NCBI RefSeq assembly: GCF_028640845.1
Contig: NC_080544.1
Span: 55,961,211 to 56,025,210 of the forward strand
Source: Ahaetulla prasina
Lineage: Eukaryota > Chordata > Lepidosauria > Squamata > Colubridae
Direction of reading: 5' to 3'
Length of the DNA: 64,000 bases
In this document: positions 44,097 through 56,485 of the stretch, piece by piece
How the letters are laid out: the number at the start of each line of letters is the position of its first letter
Numbering within the stretch: the stretch's first letter is position 1
Translations under genes and position numbers: made by a program
Notes under the pieces: model-generated
Told to the model about the DNA's origin: nothing
What the model saw: only the letters and a program-made list of their open reading frames with translations
Databases searched by the model: none

Positions 44097-47034
44097 GGGA
44101 GACCAGAAGCGTCTTGGTGAGACTGGCTAGGAAAATACCAGACTCTGACAAGCCTGGCGAAACTGAGCCAGACAAACTGCTTTTGGGGGCCGGGGAGGCC
44201 GGGGGGGCAGGGTGTCTTCGGATCAGAACCATTCTGTAGGGACATCAAAGAAAGAGAGGCATCTCAGACGGCTAAAGAGGAACAGGTAAGTTCCTTGGAA
44301 AGCCAGAGAGAACCATTCAAACTGATGGCAGGGGAGGGGGGTAGCGGCCATTGTGACCACCATGAAACCGGGGCATCCAAAATAAGAATTGTGCAGGAAT
44401 GGAGATTTGGACAGAGTATTGGTACTGGGTGAGTGATTGTCAACTCACAGGTAATAAAGGAAAAAAATTGGAATTTTTTTAAAGTTATCCTGGAAGTTAT
44501 CCATGGAAACAGCAGCTAAATCGCGTTATAGGAACTTAATTGATAGAGAAGAGAGAAAGCAGAAGTAAAAATTACTAAAGCCCAAAATGAAGTTTGATGT
44601 TTAAATTTTAAACGTGGATGCTAAATTTGGAGGGACTAAATTTATTATAAGAAAAAGAAACCCAAAAGAAAATACTTTTGGAACAGGATTGGATATAAAC
44701 TGCAAGAAAAATTTTGAACCTTAAAGAAAGATTAAAGAATAAAAAAAAACCCACAATAGAATAGCCCTGTCAAAGATTTTAAACTGAACTTGAATTGGAA
44801 TGTAAAGTTGGAAATTGGAAAATATAAAAAACTTAAAAGAGAAAGAAAGAAAATTAATTGGACTTAATATACAAAATTATGGGCCATAATAGCTCAGGCT
44901 GGTAAGAAGCCTGTTATTAGAACACAGCAGCCTGCAATTACTGCAGGTTCAAGCCCGGCCCAAGGTTGACTCAGCCTTCCATCCTTTATAAGGTAGGTAA
45001 AATGAGGACCCAGATTGTTGGGGGGGCAATAAGTTGACTTTGTAAATATACAAATAGAATGAGACTATTGCCTTATACATTGTAAGCCGCCCTGAGTCTT
45101 TGGAGAAGGGCGGGATATAAATGTAAATTAAAAAAAAATAGGATATATTGTTACATTGTGGATTTGGAACTTGTGGATTATAGAGAGCCATCTACTGACA
45201 GAAAAAAAGTACTATATTGAACATTGTAAATATGAGAAATTTACTGCGTCCTTGAAGAATGAGCCGTGAGAGTTTGTAAGGAGGATTTGTTTGTCTTCTC
45301 AAAAACCAAATATTGATAATATAAGAGGTGGAAAACAATAAACTTTAAATTGGAGTCAAAAAGCAACTAGAACTTCAAAATGGGGCAAGAACTAACTGAG
45401 ATGGTTAAAATGGTACGTTTATCATTTGATACGGACAGAAAAAAATCAAGAATTTTTCCAGACCATATTCAACGGAATGAACAAGATATTAAAGAGAAGC
45501 AAGAAAATAACACTGAAGATAAAGACACTGATGAAAGATTAAATGATTGCATTGGGAATAGCAATGAAAAAAAGAGTGAATGACAATTTTAATGATTACA
45601 CTGGGAATAACAGTGCTAAAAATAGAAAGGTCAAAAAGAAGCAGAGAGGAAAAAAGGGGACTAGATCAGCTGAGAACAAAGGGCAATTTAAGAGAGAAGT
45701 GTTTCTTTTTAAAGATTACATTGGGATTAACAATGTTAAAAACAGAAAATTGAATTATTACATTGTGATTAACAATGGGGAAACAAGAAAGGTAAGAGGA
45801 GAAAAAGGGAATAGATTAGAAGAGAATAAAAGTAAGAATAACTATAAAAAGAAGAAAAAGAAAATAAAGAAAATGGGTGGCATATTAGATGGACCAGGAG
45901 AAAATGTTAAAGGGAGTAATCAATGGATAGGAGGAAGGGTAATATGAAATGTATGTAAAGTAATAATTGTATTAACAACGGTATTAGGATTAATTTTAGT
46001 GATTATATTATTTGAATAAGAGGAGATCTGGTAAATAAAATTGAAATGAATAAAATTAAAAATATTGGGATTTTTAAAATTGAATTTAAATGACAACATA
46101 TTTGATTTGACATAAAATGATTTATTTAGACGGGGAAATTAGTAAGACTGTAAAAATTAAATTATACAAAATGAATTCCAAAAACAAATGTGAAGAAATG
46201 TATTGTTTCTGGTGGTGATTAAGATGGAATAGATTTGGCATAAAATGATATATTTAGAAAGGATTAAAAGATTGAAATTTAAATGAAATGGAAATGAATA
46301 AAGTTTAAAATATTGGGATTGTTAAAATTGAACTTAAATTACAAACATAACTGATTTGATATAAAATGATTTACTTGTAAGTATAAGTATAAAAATAGTC
46401 TTATAAATAATTGTAATAAAAATAATATTGATGATTATATTATTTGAAAGATGAAGTATATTTTGTAACCCTGAAAGTGTAAAGGAATTGTATTAATTCT
46501 GGAACTGTAAAATTTGAATGATAAAAAAAGAATTATTTGAAGGGGGAAGCTGGAAAGAATTTGAAATGGAAATCAGCAGATAAAGATGATGTAAAACAAA
46601 TATAAAGAAATATATGCTTAAAAGAGTAAAATAATGGATAAAATAGTAAGATATCATAAATTTTGGTCCATCTTTGGGAAAAATTGATACTAAAATAATA
46701 ATAGTGAAGAATTAAATGATTGAATGTTTGTTTTTAAAGTAAAGTGTTTCAATAGATTAAAAAATTGTGAAAAGCATATATGATAAAGAGAGAAATGAGC
46801 AATTTGAAATAGGTGAAGATAAGGAGGTGAGGGCGGATGGTAATATTGATTATATATTTTATAAAAATATAAATAAAAGATAAAAGAGGGAAAGTAGAAT
46901 AATTGGCAGAAATTGGAGTATATATAGTAAATATGGAGAAAATAAGCTGTATGAATTTTGACTTGGTTAATACTCTATTCAGAAAATATGCATTTTATGT
47001 GTATCTGAAAAATAATAATAATAATAATTGTTTT
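44097..47034 (+). other. Purine-rich block, possibly an unrecognised retroelement
   Basis: The start is GC-rich (44130-44350), then there is a long A/G-biased body with two open frames (45380-45583, 45543-45947) rich in Lys/Asn, ending in an (ATA)n tract at about 47010-47029. 'agttaat' lies at both edges (44090-44096 and 47050-47056), a weak candidate duplication. A SINE sits inside (44881-45141). The layout (GC-rich head, A-rich sense strand, A-rich end) resembles a non-LTR element, but I recognise no RT or endonuclease motif. Confidence 0.35.
44881..45141 (+). mobile_element. tRNA-derived SINE (S5)
   Basis: Head gggccataatagctcaggct, B box GGTTCAAGCCC, body caaggttgactcagccttcc, and 3' end ccgccctgagtctttggaga, with an A-rich tail aaattaaaaaaaaata. 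Full length, same family as S1 and S3. Confidence 0.85.
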
Positions 47035-47056
47035 TAAAAAAGCAAATTGAGTTAAT

Positions 47057-47819
47057 TATGGCTTCACTTATGTTACTATAAACTATCTTTGGGAAATATT
47101 TGTACCAATTGCTGTGTCAGTGTGTATACCAAAATTGCTGCATTGGTACTGATGCAATCAATATGATTCTCTATAAATTATAGACAGTCAATAATTTGCA
47201 ATATTATAATAAAATATTTTCCACGACTTTGTTTCTGCTTGTTTATATGGTCTTCATGCACATGGAATTTCATTTTATGACAGAAAATCAGTAACATAAG
47301 TAGCCAAGACCACTCATGATTTAGCTCCATAGAATTTATTATAGGACTATTAAAAATGCATTGATTGTGTGTCAGTGCAGGGCACATATGTCCTATTTGG
47401 ATGTAAGAAAAAGCATGCTGCCCTACAGTGTAATCTCTATATTAAAAATTCTAGCTCGCAACAAATACCATAATGCCCACAGATAGGATAGGCTGTGGAT
47501 GTGCTTATAGCATCCTGACCAAAATATGTCAAAATTGACTGAGTTGACGTAAGTGTCCTTCCTGTTACTAGGTAATGTGACATGTCATTCACTGCAACTA
47601 AGGCAAGTAACCTGATTGACAGCTTCTCTATATTATTAAACTGCATTATGTGAAAACATAAAGAACAAAGTTTGAGGGACAGCATATAGTAAGTTAACTT
47701 CTTTCCCTTCCCCCTCCTCTTCCTCTTTTTCCTCTTCCTCCTCCTTCTCCTTCTTAAGTCCTGATGGCTGCCTGCATAAATCCCTGAAATTTTCTTGGAA
47801 ATATTTTATTTTATTTAAA
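47057..47819. other. Intronic sequence with a polypyrimidine tract
   Basis: CTTCC/CTTCT-rich tract at 47698-47757. No other feature supported. Confidence 0.45.
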
Positions 47820-48258
47820 TATTGTAATGTCCTTCCTGTTAAAGACTACTTCAGCTTTAATTGCAATAATACAAGGGCAACCAATAGATTTAAACTTAAT
47901 GTTAACCGCTTTAATCTAGATTGCAGAAAATATGACTTCTGTAACAGAATCATCAGTGCTTGGAATACTTTACCTGACTCTGTGGTCTCTTCCCATAATC
48001 CCAAAAACTTTAACCAAAAACTTTCTAATATTGAACTCACCCCATTCCTAAGAGGACCATAAGGGGCGTGCATAACGGCACAAACGTGCCTACTGTTCCT
48101 GTCCTATTGTTTTTCTTTTTCTCCTTCTTATATATATATATGCTTATTCCTCCTAATATTTACTCTTACATATGTTTATACACTATATAATCTTTTCTGT
48201 ATGACACTTATATATATTGTTGTGACAAAATAAATAAATAAATAAATAAATAAATGGT
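47820..48258 (+). mobile_element. Rex1-like LINE 3' end (R6)
   Basis: Sense copy of the last ~75 codons (VLPVKDYFSFN, NRFKLNVNRFNLDCRKYDFC, NRIISAWNTLPDSVVS..), then ggggcgtgcataacggcac, tgttcctgtcctattg, an AT-rich UTR, ttgttgtgacaaaataaata and a (TAAA)n tail. The open frame called on the opposite strand here is an antisense shadow. Confidence 0.85.
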
Positions 48259-48721
48259 TTGCTGTTGCCTTCTTCATAGGGCTCAGAGAGAAAGGGACTG
48301 GCCTAAGGTACACATTAACTGACTAGAACTCATGGTCTCCTTGTTTCTGGCTCTCTATCAATATTCATACACTATCTGATGATACATGGAAGCTTGGGAT
48401 ATAATAGGAATGAGCAGTAAGGGGAGTGAACTCATTAATGAAATGAATAAATGAAATAGATATGTTGTATGTATGGTGGAATGTAATCTGGATTCCCAGA
48501 GGGGAAGCAGCAGCAAAACAACAAAATTTTTGCCCAACTAAAGCAACTAGTTGAATTACTACAGTTTTACTCTGATAATCATTAAGGAGGAAGAAGTTTA
48601 AAACAGATCCTCCCCAGTGTTTACAGGGAATATATCTGTAGTTATGCAAATAGTTGCTTTAGTTGGACAACATTTCTGTCTATAGATACAGTAGAGGAAC
48701 AATAAAAGAAACTTATTTTAT
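48259..48721. other. Intronic sequence, nothing recognised
   Basis: Spacer between two LINE copies in opposite orientation. Confidence 0.4.
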
Positions 48722-50405
48722 TATTTATTTATTTATTTATTTTGTCACACAGTATATATGAGTGTAAGCATGAATTAACTATACAATATATAAGTATATA
48801 TATAAGTATGAGTATGTAATAACTAAATTAATTTTTGTTTGTTTGTTTACATTTATACCCCGCCCTTCTCCGAAGACTCAGGGCGGCTTACAGTGTATAA
48901 GGCAATAGTCTCATTCTATTTGTATATTTTTACAAAGTCAACTTATTGCCCCCCCAACAATCTGGCTCCTCATTTTACCTACCTTATAAAGGATGGAAGG
49001 CTGAGTCAACCTTGGGCCGGGCTCGAACCTGCAGTAATTGCAGGCTACTGTGTTCTTAATAACAGGCTTTTACCAGCGTGAGCTAAACCGGCCCCTGTTG
49101 AATATAAAGAAAGGAAACAATAGGACAGGAATGGTAGGCACTCTTGTGCTCTTATGCACATCCCTTATAGACCTCTTAGGAATGGGGTGAGGTCAATAGT
49201 AGACAGTTTTTGGTTGAAGATTTGGGGATTTTGAGAAGAGACCACAGAGTCAGGTAGTGCATTCCAGGCATTAACAACTCTGTTACTGAAGTCATATTTT
49301 CTTCAATCAAGATTGGAGCGGTTAACATTAAGCTTAAATCTATTGTGTGCTCGTGTATTGTTGCAACTGAAGCTGAAGTAGTCTTTGACAGGAAGGACAT
49401 TGTAATAGATGATTCTATGAGTTAAACTCAAGTCATGTCGAAGACGGCGTAGTTCTAAGTTTTCTAAACCCAGGATTTCAAGTCTGGTGGCATAAGGTAT
49501 TTTGTTGTATTCAGAAGAGTGGAGAACTCTTCTTGTCAAATATTTCTGGACACGTTCAATTGTATTGATGTCTGAAATGTCGTATGGGTTCCAGACAGGT
49601 GAGCTGTATTCAAGAATTGGTCTAGCAAATGTTTTATATGCTCTGGTTAGTAGAGTAGTGTTTTTGGAGAAGAAGCTACGCAAGATTAGGTTTACAACTC
49701 TTAAAGCTTTTTTTGCGATGTAGTTGCAGTGGGCTTTGGCACTTAGATCATTTGATATGAAAACTCCAAGGTCTTTAACAGGGTGAGGTTCATCTGTAAG
49801 GTAATGTCCATCAAGCTTGTACTTAGTGTTTAGTGCTTAGGGGTTCTGCTATATTAGTGGAAAGCTTTTTTAAGAAGTAAGCACATAGTCCATCAGGTCC
49901 AATAGATAGGGATGGTTTCAGTTTGTGAAGAGCTTTTTCAACATTATCTTCCGTGAAATCTATATGTGTTAGGTCATTGTACTCATTGTTGGTATGATCA
50001 GGGAATGTCTGGTATAAGCCATCGCTGTTAACAAAGACTGAGCCAAAGAATGTGTTAAAAAGGTTAGCTTTAACTGTTTTATCATTATATTCTTTGCAAT
50101 TAGATTCTTTTAGTGGTGGGATGGATCTCAAGTCTTTGAGTTTGTTGTTCACAAAATTATAAAAAGCACAATTGGAATTTGTGTGCAGAAGGTCTTCTTC
50201 TTGCTTGGTGTGATAATTGGTGCATTCAGTTTTTATTTGGTTGCATATATTTCTGTAGCGGTTTTTGAAATTTGCTACATAGCCCTTTTTGTTTCTTCTC
50301 CAAAGTGATTTTCTTTTTGGATTGCAGCTTTTTTATTGATATGGGTAATTTGTTTTAAACTACTCAGAAGTAACTCTTCATTTCTTTCTTGGTTCCTTGG
50401 GGATC
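48722..50405 (-). mobile_element. Rex1-like LINE, longest copy (R7), with a nested SINE
   Basis: Minus strand. A TTTA tail and gtcacacagtatat end at 48722-48834 are interrupted by SINE S6 (48835-49096), and the 3' UTR resumes at 49097. The coding remnant runs from 49183 to about 50405. The 5' part (50152-49823) has an RT N-terminal stretch (FTEDNVEKALHKLKPSLSIG, PDGLCAYFLKKLS). It joins directly to the C-terminal half near 49840, so the catalytic centre of the RT is deleted. Confidence 0.85.
48835..49096 (-). mobile_element. tRNA-derived SINE (S6) nested in LINE R7
   Basis: Antisense copy: tttacatttataccccgccc..., ttgcccccccaacaatctgg, and the promoter head ending gctaaaccggcccc. It splits the LINE 3' UTR between '..aactaaattaat' and 'ttgaatataaag', so it inserted after the LINE. 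Confidence 0.85.
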
Positions 50406-52376
50406 TGACAGAATGGCTGTAAAACTAAGCAAGAAAGCAAGGATGTAATAGTTCCAAATGAAAGTAATCTAGTGCCATTGAATGATGTTGGTGGATGCAT
50501 ACATGTAGGCAGATGAAGATGCAATTTTAATTAAAAAGGAAAATATGAAAATGTTCTGTATATCAGAAATATATTGGCATAATTTAACTTGTTATAGATT
50601 TGTGTGGAAGTAGGGATTCATAGATTGGTAATAATTACATGTTATGATCAAATGAATTGTGAAAATAGAAATAATCAAAAATGAGGTGGGCACATTCTGA
50701 TTAATTATGATCCAGGAAATAACAACAACAGAACTAGGGGAAAAATATTCCCACAAACCTTTCTGTATCATAATAAAATGTATATTCCTAGAGTGTTTGG
50801 TGGCCCTTGTTGCTGGAGAATCACCTACCTCCAATCTAGTCTAAATATGACTATATTGGGATCAAATTAATTATTTTTAGTCATCCATTTACTTTGCATT
50901 TTATTCGCCTTTATTTTCATCGTCCACATTTATCTCCCTTCCTTTACAGCAGTGCTTATAATCTGCCTGTTTCATGAATCTGTGAAGTTGCTAGGAGTCA
51001 GTGAAAACTTAAGCCATAATAATGTTAATCATAAAAATGCCACGAGTTTCTGATCTACTATATAACTGTAATAACATGCCTGAATCCAATTCAGAATGAC
51101 TTCTAAGCTTTGTTTCCAAAGTTTGTACTTATTTAGAATAATCATACTAAAGTCCATGTTGCATTTCATTGGAACTTATCTAAGTATGGGTACATCTGAA
51201 TTCACATCACAACTGCTGCAGAGAGTTTCAGTTCCAACTACTTGCTACTTAGAATGTTACGCATTACTCTCTGCTACATTATTTTTATCCACCAAATCCA
51301 GAAAATTCATCCATTTAATAAGTATGTCTGCAATGCATACACGTCCATATATGTATATGCCCAGTGCACAGAAAATAAAATAAATTAATATGCTAATCGC
51401 AATATTAAATGAAATTAAGGGGTACCTATTATATATTCATTTTAGTGCTATTTTGAATAATGAAGCTAACCATCTGTCAATCCATGGGGTTGGGTGGGAA
51501 GGGATAGAATCCTGGCACTGTTGATATGCTGTTCAACATGATGTTATGCTGAAATATATCTACTTAGTGTAATGCCAATGGCTGTGTGCCTTTTATGAAG
51601 CCGACTGTGATTGTAGTCAAGGTTTTTCTTTTTCTTTTCTTTTTTTTTTTTGCAAAATAGCCCTCCCCCTTTTTTAAAAAAAGGAAAAGAAAAGAAAACC
51701 CTTTAATATATTCAACTTTCTTATAGGCAGGCATACTTCTTGTAATAATTGCCTATAATCAAAAACTAAAATACTGCTGAGTATAGAAAATAAGTGCCGG
51801 AGTGGCTCTCACTTGGTTTTGGTGCCATAACAGTTTTTACCATTAAAAAATACAATCTGTTACTCATTTTCATCAGCAGTTGTTTCCTTGTCATTGAGAA
51901 ATTGAGAAACATTTTTTGTCTGTTCTTTGGATAATATTCCATGTCTTCCATGTGTATTGCTGCTATAGTAAAGAATCCAGTTTTAGAATTTATTTATCCA
52001 GGTTCTGGAATCTTGTATAAAGTGATGTGTTGAAATAACAGAGAAAAAAATGATGCAAGCATAGAGGAAAAACCAAGGGACTGGCATCTACTGGACATAA
52101 AAGTCAAAATCTAGAGACTATTATGTCGAACTTTGATTACCTAGCCTGCTTTGGTATGAAAGTTCAAGAGTTGAGGGATAGTTATAATAAATGGCTACAG
52201 AATGATAAGAAAATGTAATGTCTGATTACTACAGTGGCAGTAGAAGCTTTTATGTGAATCCCTTTATTTCAAGAGTTCTGGTACAGTACTTATTACCTGT
52301 GATATCTTTGAGAGATTCTGATTTATTTCTTTAAGGAAAAAGTTCAAATCTTTATAACTTCCCAGAGATAATGTAA
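50406..52376. other. Intronic sequence with a purine/pyrimidine inverted repeat
   Basis: 51623-51700 has a CT-rich arm (tttttctttttcttttcttt) facing a GA-rich arm (aaaaggaaaagaaaagaaaa), an imperfect hairpin. Frame 51096-51383 has no domain. No exon supported. Confidence 0.45.
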
Positions 52377-52392
52377 TTTTTTTCTTTATCTT
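52377..52392. repeat. L1 target-site duplication, left
   Basis: tttttttctttatctt, identical to 58257-58272. Confidence 0.9.
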
Positions 52393-52399
52393 TTTTATT

Positions 52400-52405
52400 T
52401 TTATT
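52400..52405 (-). promoter_or_regulatory. AATAAA at the L1 3' end
   Basis: On the minus strand, AATAAA lies 8-13 bp before the left duplication, within the A-rich tail. Confidence 0.5.
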
Positions 52406-52668
52406 AAAAAGTTTTACCACAATTTTAACAAATATTTACTCTCCTCCTCCCTCCACCCCCCACCCTCCACCCCCTTCACCCAACTCTCCTTCCCCCCCAC
52501 CAGACTTCCCAGAGCAAATACAGGGTATAGCATTTATCAATCATAAGCTAAAATACGCTATTATTCATAAACTTCCATCCCTCCCCTAAAACCATAACTC
52601 CCTTATTTCATATAAAAGAAAAAAAAGAAAAAAGAATACTGTATACAAATACAATTATTACTTTCTGC

Positions 52669-55600
52669 TCATTCATATGCTATTTGATACTTTTTAGTCT
52701 GATATTTGTTTTGAATATATTCTATCCATCTTTTCCATTCCACTATATATCTTTCTTGTGAATAGTCTTTCAGGACTGCTGAAATTTTTGCCATTTCTGC
52801 TAAGTTCGTTACTTTTAGTGTCCACTCTTCAATAGTAGGAGATGTTCCTTCTTCCAGTATTGCACTACCAGTAGTCTGGCTGCTGATATTAAGTTTAAAA
52901 TTAATTAAGTCTCTATTTATGTACAATCCGTAGTTATACCCAATAAAACAATTGCGGAGTGAATTTTATCTTCTTCTTCTTCAAAATATTTTGCATAATC
53001 CACCAAATTTTTATCCAAAATGCTCTGATTTTTTTACAAGTCCACCATATATGATAATCATCACAATCACATCTCCAACATTTAGCTTGTAAATTCGGAT
53101 ACATACATGCCAAATTTTTTGGATCGAGATGCCATCTATAAAACATTTTATAAAAATTTTCTCTCAAGTTTTGAGCTTGCATAAATTTAACATTTCTAAC
53201 CCATATTGTTTCCCATGTTTCCATCATTATAGGTTGTTGGATATTTTGTGCCCATTTTATCATACAGTCCTTAACTAATTCCGCTTCTGAATCTATTTCT
53301 ATCAATGCATTATATAGCCTTTTAATATGTGATTGGCTTTGATCTCTAATTTGCTTTACCAAATTTTCCTCATATTGCAATTTTTTGGTCTTCTCTCCAT
53401 CTAGCTTGCAGCTGCCCATATTGAAACCAAGTATAATTTATCCTTCTCTCATTACGTGTAAAGGTTTCAATTGTAGTTTACCCTCCTGCATAAAAAAGAG
53501 CTCTTTATAGGTAACCACTTCCTGTTTTTGTTCTATATTTATATTCTCTATTGCATGCCTAGGTATTGCCCATATGGGAATTTTATAGTTTAATTTATAT
53601 TGGTACCTTTTCCATACCCGCAACAAAGCACTTCTAAGTACATGGCTTTTAAAGATCCTGTCACTTTTTTATCATATAATAAGTAAGCATGCCAACCGTA
53701 TAAAAGATCATGACCTTCCACATTCAATATTCTTTCTTCTGTTAGGTTAAACCAATCACTAATTAGTGACAGAACAGCTGCTTCATAATATAGTCTTAAA
53801 TTAGGCATTTTAAGACCCCCCTCTTTCACGTATATCCTGTATTATTTTTAGCTTCAATCTCGGTTTCTTACCCATCCAAATAAATTTATTAATCCCTTTT
53901 TGCCATTCCTGCAAATTTGCATCTTTTTTAAATATAGGTATCATTTGAAACAAAAATAAAAACCTAGGCAAAACATTCATTTTTATTACTGCTATTCTTC
54001 CCAGCAATGATAGTTGTAGCTTTTTCCAATTCTCCATTTCCTTCTGCACTTTTTGCCATAACACCTCATAATTATTTTTATGTAATTTCACATTTGAGGC
54101 TGTGACATATACTCCTAAGTATTTAACCTTTTTCACTATTTAAAATCCCGTTGCTCTTTCTAATTCTTCCTTTTAGTCTATAGTCATATTTTTAGTTATT
54201 ATCTTTGTCTTATGTTGATTTACCTTAAATCCAGATACCTTCCCATATTGACTAATTATATCCATCATATGTGTAACCGATTGTGTTGGTTGGGATAAAG
54301 TAACAACCAGGTCATCTGCAAATGCTCTTAACCTGTAATCTTGATGTCTAATTTTAATTCCCTTTATTTTACTTGACCTGCATATTTTATTCAGTAAAAT
54401 TTCTAAAGTTAAAATAAATAATAATGGGGACAAAGGACATCCCTGCCTTGTCCCCTTTTCAATTCTGAAAGCTTCTGTTAAGCTACCATTAACCATTATT
54501 TGTGCTGTTTGTCTCTGGTATATTGCTCTGATTGCTTATATAAAATGTTCCCCAAACTGAATCTTTTCTAATATTTTAAATAAAAATTGCCAATTCAATT
54601 GATCAAATGCCTTCTCAGCATCCCGGAAAAAGAGGGCTGCTGGGATCTGGTTGTTCCTATTAAAATATTCCAATACATTTACAATCTGTCTTACATTATA
54701 TCTCGTTTGTTTCCCTTCTATTGATCATTATGAATCATTTGTCTCATAACTACCATTAGTCTATTTGCTAATATTTTAGCAAAGATCTTATAATCAGTAT
54801 TCAAAAGCGATATTGGTTTATAGTTTTCTGGTTTGCTACAAACTTGATCTTCCTTTGGTATCAATGAGATAAACGCATATCTCCAAGATGGAGGCACATC
54901 TCCTCCAAATAGGATTTTGTTAAATAAATCCTGAGCAGTTCTACCATTTCGGACTGTAAATTTTTATAATAAACAGCTGTTAGTCCATCTGTTCCTGGGG
55001 CTTTACCCATTTTTAACTGTTTAATTGCTAGTGTAATTTCTTCAGAAATTATAGGTTGATTCAATCCTTCCCTTTGCTCCATTGTAAGTTCACAAATATT
55101 TTCTTCCTTTAAGTATCTATCTATATCTATACCTTGAATTGAGTCGCTAGCATATAACTTTGTATAAAATTCTAAAAAAGCCTTTTTAATCATATTCTGT
55201 TGAAATACCTCTTTACCTTTATATTTTATCTTTACAATAGTTCGTGATTTCTGTTTTTTCCTTAATACATATGCTAGCCACCTACCTGGTTTATTAGCAT
55301 TACAAAATGTATTATGCTTAGCTTATTGTAAGTTAGTTGCCACCTGGTCAGCCATCAACATATTAAACTACCCTCGTAACATATTTATAGTTTCTTTTAC
55401 TTTCTTATCTCCTGGATTGGAGAAAAGTAATTGTTCTTTTTTAAAAAAAATTTCCTCTTCTAAATCCATTCGTTTCTTCTGCTGTCTAATTCTATATCTA
55501 TTATTCATATTTATTAAGACTCCCCTCATGTATGCTTTGCTTGCATCCCAGACCATTTCCATAGGTGTACCCCTATGCATATTCATAATAAAAAATTCCT

Positions 55601-56388
55601 TCATTTGTCTTTTACATTCTTTAACATTATCTTCATATCTAAACAAATTTTCATTTGACCTCCAAGATCTCCTAACACCCTTTTCCGGATCAAATTCGAT
55701 CCATATGGTCAGACAAAATTCTCGAGCATATCTTCGTTTTCTTCACCCTGAAAAGAAAATTATTAGTAATTAATATAAAATCAATCCTAGAAAAAGATTG
55801 ATGTCTATCGGAGAAAAAAGTAAAATCCTTTTCTTCAGGATTCCGTTCTCGCCAAATGTTTCTCAACTCCAAATCTTCCATCATATCAAAAAAAGCTTTG
55901 GGCAAATTTGCTTGACTTAAAATTTTTTGTGATAAACCATTTTTGTCTTTACAAGTATCCAATACTCCATTCCAATCTCCCATTAATATAGATGACTTAT
56001 AATCCCACTGTGTTATTTTATTGTGCAATAATTTTAAAAAAATTTCTTGTTGTTGATTAGGCATGTATAATCCAATTAGAAGTATTTTCTTCCCTTCCAT
56101 TAAAAACTCAATTGCAATATATCTTCCTTGAGGATCTGCCTCTATTAATTTAGCTATTCGTTCCTTCTTTAAATATATAACTATACCATTCTTCTTTTCT
56201 GGAGCCGATGCAACAAAATGAGGACCAAGTCTTGAATTTATCAAATATTTCTGATCAGATGTTCTAATATGTGTTCCCTGCAGGCAAATTACATCATTTT
56301 TAAATTGTCTCAAATAATGAAATATCTTCCTTCTTTTCTGTGGTGAATTTAAACCATTAACATTCCAGGTTAAAAATTTAGTTGCCAT
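52669..56388 (-). pseudogene. L1 ORF2 (endonuclease/reverse transcriptase), frameshifted
   Basis: ~3.7 kb, matching ~1240 residues. The endonuclease has TWNVNGLN near its start, GDWNGVLD, SRIDFILI and SDH. At codon 38 (56275-56277) the usual LQETH glutamate is Gly (LQGTH). RT pieces: KAPGTDGLTAVYYK (55193-54861 block), RQGCPLSPLLFILTLEILL and FADD (54322-54311), then GFKVNQHKTK. The C-terminus has CWRCDCDDYHIWWTCKKIRA. At least five frame changes and several stops kill it. Confidence 0.9.
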
Positions 56389-56485
56389 CCTTGGCTCCTT
56401 GAAGCTTTTGGAGCATCACCTGGAGATCTTCCCCAATCTTCCTTTTTGGCCTTGCTCCCCCCACAGCTTCTGTTTTAGTAAAATC

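Noticed and set aside
45543..45947. Host gene encoding a Lys/Asn-rich protein
   Set aside because: Low complexity, repeat-derived, no splice sites or domain; more likely part of an unrecognised repeat.
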